From NCBI GenBank assembly GCA_026874595.1, contig CM049322.1, positions 41,472,840 through 41,536,839 on the forward strand: a DNA stretch of 64,000 nucleotides, written 5' to 3'. A model generated the notes under the pieces. The model had not been told where the DNA came from and did not search any database. It saw only the letters and a list, made by a program, of their open reading frames with translations. This document shows, in pieces, positions 47,560-58,414 of the stretch (its first letter is position 1; the number at the start of each line of letters is the position of its first letter). Position numbers and translations under genes: made by a program. Origin of the DNA: Sipunculus nudus (taxonomy: Eukaryota; Annelida; Sipuncula; Golfingiida; Sipunculidae).

Positions 47560-49460
47560 AAAAGTCAAGTTGGTGGCATCTGCGAATCCGCTTGGCGACT
47601 TGGTGACGTCTGCAGTTTCCCTGTGTGACTTGATGACGTCTGCGGTTTAACTGTGTGACTTTATGACGTCTGCATTCCCACTGTGTAATTTGGTGACGTT
47701 TGCAGTTTCACTGTGTGACTTGGTGACGTCTGCAGGGTTACTGTGTGACTTGGTGACGTTTGAAGTTTAACTGTGTGACTTGGTGACGTCTGCAGTTTCA
47801 CTGTGTGACTTGGTGACGTCTGCATTCCCCCTGTGTGACTTGGTGACCTTTGCAGTTTCACTGTGTGACTTGGTGACGTCTGCGGTTTAACTGTGTGACT
47901 TGTTGACGTCTGCAGTTTCACTGTGTGACTTGGTGGCGTCTTCAGTTTCACTATGTGACTTGGTGACGTCTGCAGTTGCACTGTGTGACTTGATGACGTC
48001 TGCATTCCCACTGTGTGACTTGGTGATGTTTGTAGTTTCAATATGTGACTTGGTGACGTCTGCAGTTTCACTGTGTGACTTGGTGACGTCTGCATTCCCA
48101 TTGTGTGATTTGGTGACCTTTGCAGTTTCACTGTGTGACTTGGTGACGTCTGCGGTTTAACTGTGTGACTTGTTGACGTCTGCAGTTTTAATGTGTGTCT
48201 TGGTGACGTCTGCTGTTTCACTGTGTGACTTGGTGACGTCTGCAGTTTCACTGTGTGACTTGGTGACGTTTGAAGTTTCACTGTGTGACTTGGTGACGTC
48301 TGCAGTTTCACTGTGTGACTTGGTGACGTCTGCATTTCCACTGTGTGACTTGGTGACGTTTGCAGTTTCACTGTGTGACTTGGTGACGTTTGCAGTTTCA
48401 CTGTGTGACTTGGTGACATCTGCAGGGTTACTATGTGACTTGGTGACGTCTGCAGTTTCACTGTGTGACTTGGTGACGTCTGCATTTCCACTGTGTGACT
48501 TGGCGACCTTTGCAGTTTGCCTATGTGACTTGGTGACGTCTGCAGGGTTACTGTGTGACTTGGTGACGTTTGAAGTTTAACTGTGTGACTTGGTGACGTC
48601 TGCAGTTTCACTGTGTGACTTGGTGACGTCTGCATTCCCCCTGTGTGACTTGGTGACCTTTGCAGTTTCACTGTGTGACTTGGTGACGTCTGCGGTTTAA
48701 CTGTGTGACTTGTTGACGTCTGCAGTTTCACTGTGTGACTTGGTGGCGTCTTCAGTTTCACTATGTGACTTGGTGACGTCTGCAGTTACACTGTGTGACT
48801 TGATGACGTCTGCATTCCCACTGTGTGACTTGGTGATGTTTGTAGTTTCACTATGTGACTTGGTGACGTCTGCAGTTTCACTGTGTGACTTGGTGACGTC
48901 TGCATTCCCATTGTGTGATTTGGTGACCTTTGCAGTTTCACTGTGTGACTTGGTGACGTCTGCGGTTTAACTGTGTGACTTGTTGACGTCTGCAGTTTTA
49001 ATGTGTGTCTTGGTGACGTCTGCTGTTTCACTGTGTGACTTGGTGACGTCTGCAGTTTCACTGTGTGACTTGGTGACGTTTGAAGTTTCACTGTGTGACT
49101 TGGTGACGTCTGCAGTTCCACTGTGTGACTTGGTGACGTCTGCATTTCCACTGTGTGACTTGGTGACGTTTGCAGTTTCACTGTGTGACTTGGTGACGTT
49201 TGCAGTTTCACTGTGTGACTTGGTGACATCTGCAGGGTTACTATGTGACTTGGTGACGTCTGCAGTTTCACTGTGTGACTTGGTGACGTCTGCATTCCCA
49301 CTGTGTGACTTGGCGACCTTTGCAGTTTGCCTATGTGACTTGGTGACGTCTGCAGGGTTACTGTGTGATTTGGTGACGTCTGCAGTTTCCCTGTGTGACT
49401 TGGTGACGTCTGCAGTTTCACTGTGTGACTTGATGACGTCTGCAGGTTCAGTCGGTTACT
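47560..49460. repeat. 30-bp satellite with an 810-bp higher-order repeat
   Basis: About 63 units, consensus ctgtgtgacttggtgacgtc followed by tgcagtttca. Unit variants (ttgttgacg, gtggcgtcttcag, attccca, agggtta, agtttgc) recur in the same order after exactly 27 units (810 bp), so 47750-48560 and 48560-49370 are successive higher-order copies. Because 30 is divisible by three, frames stay open on both strands, with decapeptides SLCDLVTSAV on + and VKLQTSPSHT on -. No splice or start evidence makes it a gene. Confidence 0.95.
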
Positions 49461-49664
49461 TAGTGGCGAAGCAGGTTCACAAGGAGCAGGAGGTATGTAA
49501 CACAATATTGGCTTTATCTGCCCCTCATTGAAGGCCCACCATAATTCCTCTTTTTGCGCTACTTTTTTGTACCTCGAAATAAACTCGTAAATTATGACAC
49601 TTTCTCGCTGCTTTTGTATTTGGTAGTAAACGAAACTTCACAAATGAATTTGCTGGAGCTTTAA

Positions 49665-49905
49665 ATGTAGTGAAGAGGGCAATGCAGTCCCAGTAACAAA
49701 GATTGTTTCAAAGCAATTTAACATGGGATTCTTAGTGGTAGGACTTAACGGAATAAGAAATACTCTGCAAGCATCTGTATGTGGAATGTAAACAGGTGTT
49801 TCCTTGAAATGAAACAAATTTTTATTTTTAAATTTGACAGTTCAGACAAGTACGCCCCACAGTGCCCAAACAGTAGAGAATCGTTTCGAATAGAAACGTC
49901 CTATG
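49665..49905 (+). repeat. Dispersed repeat family A, copy 4
   Basis: gtagtgaagagggcaatgca, aataagaaatactctgcaag, ggaatgtaaacaggtg, ccccacagtgcccaa and ttcgaatagaaacgtcc align in order with 24-260 and 3904-4115. Clearly diverged. Confidence 0.55.
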
Positions 49906-50214
49906 GCGGAAGAATGTAGCATCATTTGTATCCAACCTCCTTCAAAGCCATCACAAGGGAACACACAGACAATATTTCGTGCCATATACTACTCCTGTGA
50001 GTTTGCTGCGGAAAACCGTAAGCATCAACAAAGCGTGTTAAGCCAAGACATTTCAACAACAATGCCAAGAAATGTCCTTGGACGGCTCGTCCAATTTTCT
50101 TGCCACTTAGTAAATAGTCCGTAACATTAATATCAGGTTATGGTTAAAGAAATCCAACAAAGTAAATAACTCAAAGTTAGCCTCACAGATAATTCAAAGT
50201 AAAATTTGCAAATA

Positions 50215-51505
50215 CAGTCAAGCCCGCTTATTGTCATATCGGTGGTGCATGCTTAAATCATGATAATAACCGGGATGTGCTATTATGCGGGCTTTAACAT
50301 CGATGTCCTTTTTGAGTCATAGAAAAGGCGTTAGGTATCAAATGATATAAAAAATCAATAAAAAGGAACCAGAAACGTTTATGAATATTTTTTTTATTGC
50401 AGAAATTAAGTTTATGCGCACATTCACCTTATTTCCTGTAAGTTTTGTGCCGCATGCCTCCTGGACAGCTGAGTGGTAAAACGCTTGGCTCTCTCCGCTG
50501 GCGACCCGGGTTCGATCCCCGGCGTGGCTATGAGAGTGGGTTGTAGTTGCCCGTCCAAGGCCGGTGGTTTTCTCCGGGTACTCCGGTTTCCTCCCCCCTG
50601 CAGACTACCGAACGCCATCAACCGAGCCATGGAGAGTGCCTCGATTAGTTATAATAACTATTTGTACAATCCATGTAAAATAAATAGGTTTATATTTTTA
50701 ACTGGCCATGGTCCGACTTGCCAACAGAAAGAGATGTATCGTCTGGGTCATTAGGTCAATTGTCTGGAAATATGCAGCACAGTGATAATTTTATGCGTAG
50801 ACAAACTATTTTACTTGATAATCCTTTCCCGACTATTTCGCCTTATTTTCCGGATGTCTTATTAGTGACTCAAACTTCCATGATCGTCTTTATGATAGAA
50901 CTGCTCGGGAAGCGGGCGTCGTCAAGCCATTGCCAACATTCTTAAGTTTTGCGGCGATGTAGGTTTTGGACCGGGTATCTCCTCCAGTGCTCACAAAACC
51001 TCAAGCATTTTGTGGACCTTTAAAAGGGATTTCCGGTCTTAACCAACGTTCACAGCGCGTGCTTCATGTCATCTCGGAGAAAAATGTCATCGAGGAGTTT
51101 ATTATGTTTATCAAGAGATAGCAAACATCGCCCATGTTAACGTAAGAAGAAAAACAATGATCTAGATGGTATCTAAAGACGTTAAATCGCTAAGTGACGG
51201 GGAGTGACCCGCATGCATCACTACACTTGCCTGCATCACACAGGTGGGAGATGTGATCATTTGATACGCCTTACCGATTACAGGCCCTTGGCTTCGTTGT
51301 GCGGCCTGTCGGCCATGTGATATTTACTGCGAACTGGTATCACTGCCAAGGGTTCCAGGTATGACAATAAACGGGATTATGACAATATTCCATGATATTA
51401 AACGGTCAGGTTTAACATTGTTTATTTAGGAAATGGTTTGGGTTTTTGGATTTATGTGACAATAAACGGGATTTTCTATTAACCGATATGACACAAAGTG
51501 AGCTG
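50215..51505 (+). mobile_element. Tigger-like element with imperfect inverted ends, carrying a SINE
   Basis: The left end is CAGTCAAGCCCGCTTATTGT then CATATCGG. The right end read on the minus strand is CAGCTCACTTTGTGTCATATCGG. Nearby internal motifs (ataataaccgggat, acaataaacgggat) mirror each other. A TA dinucleotide precedes the left end; the right flank lacks it. The SINE at 50455-50695 lies inside. No transposase frame survives. Confidence 0.45.
50455..50695 (+). mobile_element. tRNA-derived SINE
   Basis: A box gctgagtggtaaaacgc, B box gggttcgatccc (50508-50519), a body with tctccgggtactccggtttc, and an AT-rich tail with aaataaatagg. The tRNA-like head is much better preserved than in the copies at 1955 and 28045. 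The 50473-50754 open frame is incidental. Confidence 0.85.
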
Positions 51506-51509
51506 AAAT

Positions 51510-52351
51510 GTATATCGAAATGTTACATTTATGATAAATGCTTGTGGTATGGTGTCATCATCCAAAACCACTCCAGTCAGTTCGCTTCTGTTTTGTTTAA
51601 TTAAACAAACATGGCTAGAATGTAGAATCCACTGCTTGTATTCCGTTCTATTTGCTATAATTCATGCATTCCAAAGGGACACAATAGGTTAAATGTTAAA
51701 CATTCTGTATGTCATTTTCTGTATCACTGTTGGTAAAGTAACCTCTGATTACTGGCTTATCTCTAAAAATGAATGATGTGTGTGTGTGTGTGGGGGGGGG
51801 GGGGGGTACTGACCACAACAATGTATACCATTATTTGATCCATGCGTAGACGGTAACACTTTATTGATAACCGATGAACTGTACGCCTTCCTTTTTTGTG
51901 ATTTATGTGGGTATGTACAAGGCTACCATCGGACCCGTTTGATGTTCCATGCTAGGTCGCCAGTATGCCATGGAAATAATAAAGGTAAATGTAAGTAATA
52001 TGATAAAAGTAAATAAAGTATATAATACATGTATAACAAGGGACACTTTGGCTAGGTGTTGAACTCTGGAAGATTTTATTGTAGCGAGAATTATCTTATC
52101 TCGAGTAGCAGATATTCGACTTCCTCACAGAAATAAAGCTGTTTGCGTTGTGTGAGACACTGCATGGTGTCCACAAATCGAAGACAGATGGGTCATGTGT
52201 GTTTCCGTCATCTCAGAGAAATATATAGACATATGAAATGGATCGACTTGTTCTTTTTTTTGGGATTGTGCAGTTAAAAAAAACATGAAACAAAAAGATG
52301 TGACAACATTCTAATGAATTATTTGTTTTGGGTCAAATTGAAGATCCTGTG

Positions 52352-52411
<60 letters not shown>

Positions 52412-52522
52412 CGAACCTGAATACATAGAAAAGTCGGTCCACTGCCGATTGCAACCGACTTTTCTGTGTATTCATGTTCCATTTCTATAAACATTGAACC
52501 AGCATGGATATTCATACAAATT

Positions 52523-52580
<58 letters not shown>

Positions 52581-53730
52581 GTTTTACTTAAATTTCTTAA
52601 TTTGATAATTGTCAACAGGAACTGAGATTTTGCCGGGCTCCGAACAACTCCTCTGCCAATAACGTCAAACGAATCGCACTCAGCCCATACCAAAATTCGA
52701 AACATCAGACACATCTTCATAATAATAATAATAATAATTATTATTATTATTGTTATTATGAAATGTTTTATATAGCGCTCAACTAGTACATGATATTGTT
52801 TCCAATACATGTACTCTGTGGCGCTTTACAGCAGTAAAGAGTAATGCAGGTTATTAAGAGTATATGCAGTGGATTACATCATTTTATAATCATTCAATTC
52901 ATTACATTAATAATCAGTTAAATGGCTCGGTAAATAAATGTGTTTTAAGGGTCTTCCTGAATTTCTAAGTATTCTCAATCTGCAATTGTAAAGTATTTCA
53001 ATGTTTTTGGGAAAATACTACATTGTACTTGCAAAGGTCATAACTTTGGTCTTTGATACTAAGGAAACAGTACCATCTCTGTTTGATCTTAACGAATAAT
53101 TAGTTTTTCGTTTTACTTGCATCATAATTTGGAAGAATTCTGGTGCTTGTTTGTTTAAGCATTTATGTACTAGAGTGAAAACTTTTAAACAATATTCTAG
53201 ACTGAATAGGAAGCCAATGAAAGGCTTTCAGTACGTCATCACTACTAACTTACTTATTACAACTCATTCTTACTTACTCAATACTTTTTTGTTCTACTCA
53301 GTTCTGTATTCATTTCACTCTATCAATATCTACCTTGGATAAGACCACGAAGAGACCATTACAGAAGTCCAGGTGAGAAAGAACTAACCAATGCATTAAT
53401 TGCTTGCATGCCTGGAATGTTACTGAACTATGCAAAATTTTTAATATTTAAATGATATTATGCCTTCTGATACTTAAGGATAATAATATGTTTCTGCACA
53501 GTTAGATTTTTATCCAGAGTTACACCTAAGTATTTTATCTGACAGACACCTCTATCTCTTACTAAAGACTGGTGATGCCATCTGTAATCAATGTGGCATC
53601 AGTGGCTTTGGGTGAAAATCACTCATATCTCAGGAGTGGTTTAATGTACTGATCTATAATTTGGCATGTTCACTATTCTTGGATAGCTTTGTCGTAGACG
53701 AGACAGATGGCTCCACCTACCATTCCATTT
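51510..53730. other. Non-coding stretch with microsatellites
   Basis: Holds (TG)n followed by 14 Gs (51778-51806), (AT)n at 52360-52408, (TC)n-(TA)n at 52527-52580 and (AAT)n/(ATT)n at 52720-52758. The fragment 52760-53730 has the flavour of an old LINE or SINE but no recognisable domain. Confidence 0.5.
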
Positions 53731-53733
53731 TTG

Positions 53734-54355
53734 CACGATCGGTCACACTGTACCAGGCATTATGGTCATTATACACTGTTTATAAACCATATATATATAT
53801 ATACAGTCGCTTACTATATATGTTCCACTGACAAAGACGGTCTAAGCTTCGAAAGCTCGTGAATGAAACACTAAGGCGTCCACACCTATAAACAATAATG
53901 TTTTCTGAATGTTCCCGAAATATAATTCACACGAAAACCTTTAATTCACAGGAACCGTAGTCAATGTACACAAAACATATTAAAAAGTTAGTTACGTGTA
54001 TTTCTTACAACGGTAAATTAACGGAAATAATACGTACTAGTCCTTATTCCCTTGTTTACCTTATAATATTCATTACCCTTCTTTCAAACTGTTTGTGGCC
54101 TCCTTATAGTAAGGTGGTTAACATAGACAAAAATTCTTGTTTTTATTTTGCTTTGTGACCCACATTAAAAGTGCAAAGGTAACATATGTTATAATTGAGA
54201 AATACCCAGCAATGTTAAATATTCACTCTTCCTTTTTTATTTATATTCTTGCTTAACATAAAGATGTATCGGGTTCCTGCAAAGAGAGAGAATGAATGGG
54301 TGACCTAAATATATCCTATACTTAACCTGCACATCAGGTGAATTTTAGAACGCCG
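53734..54355 (+). repeat. ~625-bp dispersed repeat family B, copy 2
   Basis: Second copy of the segment at 39772-40399, same orientation. It differs by scattered substitutions, a longer internal (TA)n and a ~16-bp deletion near its right end. It abuts a family C array. Confidence 0.85.
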
Positions 54356-54359
54356 AGAC

Positions 54360-55570
54360 AGGGATGCCAAGACAGAAGATTCTAGGTCCAACAGTAAAAT
54401 TTTGACTTTCTAGGTGCTTAACATGTTGCTTGCAAGTGATAAAGGTCACCATGATTTAAATTAAAAATTGCCTGGAGATTGCTCAAGACTTCCCTGTATA
54501 TTACATTGAAACATGCTAGGGCTTGCAGATACAATTTGTGCCCAACTGATTTTCACGGTGCTTAAAGTATGCTCTTGGTCCATAGTTCACAGAATATATG
54601 ACCTAGTTTCAGGTTCCAATGCAGATTGACCGAGAACCTGCCTGAAGGAAGAAGATTCTAGGCCTAGCTTAAAGTATTTGTGCCCCGTCTGACTGACCGG
54701 GTGTTCAATGTCATGTTTTCAGCTTGTAGTTCATAAAACATAGGTCACCATGATCTAATTTTAAGTTTCCAAGAAGATTTGCCTAGGACATCCCTGAATA
54801 TACAGTTAGAAGTTTAGATTTGTGCCCTGTTAACGACGCACTGCTTCGTCTGAAGGTCCCAAAAATTAGAAAAAAATACAGATGGCGCCACCCGTCTTCA
54901 AAAGAAATTTTGAAACAATCGATGATTAATTTGAATGGAAAAAAATCATGGCAATCAATGCATTAGTTATTAAGATACTGCAACTTTTGTATCAAATGTT
55001 TAATTATTCTGGAGGTACTTTCAAGCCGCATAGCTCCAAGAATATAGGTCACAGAAACTTTCTTATAGGTTTTCAGCGAGGATTTTGTATGGATCTCCAT
55101 GGATATAGCGTTAAAAGATTACAGCCTAGCGGATACAATTTTTTCCCAAGCTGACTGACGGGGGCTCACAATCATGTTTTGAACCAGGGGTTAGCAAAAT
55201 ATTGGTCACCATGACCTAATATCAGGGTTCCAAGAAGATTAGCCGATGAACTCCCTAGATGTACGATATGTGCCCTGTTAACGAAAAAACTGCTTCATCT
55301 GTAGGTCTAAAAAATAGAGAAAAATTAAGTAAAATTTAAAAAAAATACAGTTGGCGCCAACAATCTTCATGAAATGATGAAACACTTAATGCTCAATATG
55401 CATAGAAAGAAACATGATATTCACTGGATTTGTTATTCAGATATTTGAGTTTTTTATCACATTTTTAATTATCCTAGGAGATACTTTTGAGCTCCCCGAA
55501 GCTTAGAGGATATAGATCATAGTGTCCTAATCTCAGGTTTCCAATGAAAATTTTATTGATCTAAATCAGA
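54360..55570 (+). repeat. Dispersed repeat family C (ERE-like palindromes), array 2
   Basis: Two or more successive units related to 46300-47040, with AGGTCACCATGA-type palindromes at 54443, 54742 and 55203, the gccctgttaacg blocks at 54825 and 55270, and tggcgcca blocks at 54884 and 55352. A diverged third start lies near 55510. Confidence 0.75.
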
Positions 55571-55714
55571 AATGTTCTTGTATCCCCCTTCATTCAGAAA
55601 AGCAGCCAGATCTTTGCTATAGGTTTGCAAGAACTGCCCGCGCAAAAGTAATTCCATTAATGCTTTAAATTAGGCTTCGATACGAGAAAGGTCTACAAAT
55701 AGTAAAAAAAAAAA

Positions 55715-56312
55715 AACAACCACTAAAACGTGACGCGGATTCTGAGATTGCGTCTTTCCGTACTGGACAATATGTTCAGAATTTTGTTCTATACCCATCC
55801 TCAGTCATTAGATAAAGTTTAAAAGCGCAACCTCTTATTTCTCGTAGTCTAATGCTTCTGCAGGCGGCATACGTAAATAGATCTCATGAGCTCATCCTTT
55901 TAACAAAGCACTGAAACTAATCGCCCACGTATCGCGCATCCAACCCTGACTGGTCGAGAAACGTTCGAATCTTTCTATATACGCATCAGGATCGCCTCTA
56001 CCGTACTCATATTCAGGGATTTTACAAGCGATGCCTGCATTAGACCTTCGTTATCACCGTCACATCCTCCACCATGTCTATTTTAAAAGCGTAAATGTAA
56101 AAGTACCTTTTCTTCTAGAACCCTTTTTAACTCGTGCTTACGTTGAGCTTCTTTTCCGCGTCTGGCGCGTTCTGCCATCGGTTCTTCGTGTTCTCGATCT
56201 TTTTTTTCTCCCTGTTCTCGCTTAGCTCGCTTTTGCTCGACACAGTCACTGAGCCTAGTATCTCTATAACCCAGTTCTTGACCTATCTATAAGATCTCTC
56301 TCAGACCCATGT
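55715..56312 (-). pseudogene. Broken gag of a Ty3/Gypsy-type LTR retrotransposon
   Basis: Reading leftwards from an ATG at 56312, the minus strand gives a charged, probably coiled-coil stretch (DCVEQKRAKREQGEKKDREH). After frame changes it gives a capsid-like stretch with DPDAYIERFERFSTSQ, WAISFSALLKG and, in a third frame, YLMTEDGYRTKF. This order is typical of gag from Gypsy-type elements of aquatic invertebrates. It is broken by at least three stop codons and two frameshifts. No protease, reverse transcriptase or LTR pair was found in the window. Confidence 0.8.
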
Positions 56313-56319
56313 TTGCTAC

Positions 56320-58335
56320 TATTATGAATCGTAACTGTCGCTGTGAAACGTAACGCATCTCCACTGTTTGCGGCACACACAAAAAAACCAAACTGTCAAC
56401 ACACGACTGTGAAACGCGAGTTTATACAAGACTCAAAATCTCCACGAGATTACATATCACCAACTCTCTTTTCACATGAACCTTTCATCTGAAAATAATA
56501 GTCCATGTGATAGATACAGTCGATAGCCGTAGCTCATCGGACTCGTACCCCAGCCGTAGCTGTATTTAATACCGCACAAAGAACAGTTAATTCTTTTCAC
56601 CTGAACAAGGTTATCACAAATACTTTAACAAGAGCAAAATATTCATTCGCGGCTCACTGCGACGGCAGATGAACGTGAATTAAAGAATAAGCACGATTTA
56701 ATATGGTTTGCAATGTCCCTCGTTTGTGGTCCCTGATTCAAGTTATGTAATGGTTATTTAAGTACAAGCATGAATTAATAAATCGAACGAATATCCTGGA
56801 ACGCTCTCATATTTCAAACATTCAATCATTTATAATTCTCATCGTGACCATTCACACACCTGTCCAATGGCGACAAATACAAATAGAAATTCGAGCGTGG
56901 ATATATTCTTTTCTCAGCTCAGACGTCTTAGGCGTGCCGTTATGAATCCCAAGCAGCCCTTACATCAAGGTGTTGCCGCTGAATGAACTTTAAATGAAAG
57001 TAAGTATATTAATTACGACGAAAACGTAAGGGGGTTGACGAACATGTTACAGATAAAACGTTAAGACTTTTCGCAGTCATACTTGTGAAGTTTAACGGAA
57101 TGTTTAACTATTTTACATTAGGCCTACAGACTGCAGTTAAGGAATCACAGAAATAGAGAAAATTACAGTAAAGACGGCAGTTACAGAAATACTGAGATTA
57201 TTAATATCAATGGAGATTCATTGGTTCAGAAAAAAGGAAAATTAAGAAATTATAAGTAAAAGTGCGTTTGCTTACTTAAACCGTCACCACCTGATTCCGA
57301 AACAGGACCCATTGCTTGCCACCTTCTTATGTACAAGCTTTCAGAATGAAATATCCAGGACGAAATATAGAAGGTAAAAAATATATAAAACAAAATCTAA
57401 TGAGGTCTTGTAGACCTGGAACTTCCATCTCCCCGGCTTATCTTGACTCGTCACTGCTACAAGAAATTAAAACTATTAAAACTTCGAAAGCTGAGGCGAA
57501 AGGTGAGGTGTTTTTTTTGCGGGAAAGACCTTTATAGGCGGTATGTCTGAGTGTGCGTCCAGGTGTCGTCATGCATCATGACCCCTTTGCTGTACTCAGA
57601 GCTCAAACATGAAAACCACTCTCAATAGACAGGATGTATTAATGACATCATCAGAGTCAATATAATCAGATGTAATTAGTGATACGGACCGTTACTATTG
57701 TGTTTATGAATAATTGACAGTAACGAAACCGAAACTGAGAGGGGTTATAACCTACACGAGTGTCAGGGTTTATTCCCTGGCACGATTTTTGTTTGGACAG
57801 GTAACAGTACACTGTTTTACGTTTTTAGTTAGTATATATAAAGGTAATATAGTTAGTATATTGATAAACCTAGTTCTCACTGAATACAGTATAAAATACC
57901 GTTTTATTAACCCAAAATCCACCTTCTACTCAGGCAAAGGGTCTCTACAAATATTTGTTTGTATTAACAATGTAAAATTAAAAAAGAATTATCATTACTG
58001 TTTTTCCCATATGTATTCAACATGCTTAAATAGATATGAGAAATATCGACTTGCCGTACCTCCATCGCATGTATACGCGCATGGGCTTTGTTTTGCTGGC
58101 AAAATGTGAGCCACTTACATCTCCTTTTTAATTGAAATTTTAAATAAAAAAATGAGATTATCACGTATTTTATGTTTGTTAACACATGCTTTCTACATAA
58201 ATGTTTAATTATATTTAACTCGTCTATATATACGTCTATGCATATACGTCTTCATATTATGCGATTGATTTTTTTTCCTGCAGGGCTGGAGATTGACTCA
58301 ATCGGCCTGATTTTCTGATACCTTTACCGCAGAGT
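56320..58335. other. Non-coding stretch beside the gag remnant
   Basis: If the gag remnant had a 5' LTR it would lie here, but no TG..CA-bounded repeat was seen twice. The 131-codon + frame at 57714-58109 is AT-driven and matches nothing. Confidence 0.4.
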
Positions 58336-58339
58336 CATT

Positions 58340-58410
58340 GTCCAGAAACCTCGAGTTCAAGTCCTAATCAAAGTCTCAACCCGGACTCGAGTCCTTCATG
58401 ACTGGTCAGG
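58340..58410. repeat. Small GAGTC-rich fragment
   Basis: CTCGAGTTCAAGTCC and GGACTCGAGTCC occur within 60 bp, as in the hAT-like family. Probably a remnant. Confidence 0.4.
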
Positions 58411-58414
58411 AGAG

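Noticed and set aside
47661-49505. 366- and 239-codon minus-strand frames as genes
   Set aside because: They are produced by a stop-free 30-bp tandem repeat; no leader, splice sites or non-repeat domain accompany them.
50508-50519. Functional tRNA gene
   Set aside because: A and B boxes are present but the flanks do not close an acceptor stem and the body is shared with the copy at 28045, so it is a SINE head.
50473-50754. 93-codon + frame with Pro/Arg-rich start
   Set aside because: It lies in the tRNA-derived SINE head and body.
39862-53855. Hammerhead-ribozyme-like core (CTGACAAAG ... CTTCGAAAGC) in both family B copies
   Set aside because: The catalytic box should read CUGANGA, but both copies read CUGACAA(A), and the stem preceding GAAA is only four pairs with a mismatch in the second copy. 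No closing stem III is evident. A covariance-model search would be decisive.
57714-58109. 131-codon + frame as a gene
   Set aside because: Composition follows local AT content, no domain, no splice sites, no promoter; treated as chance.
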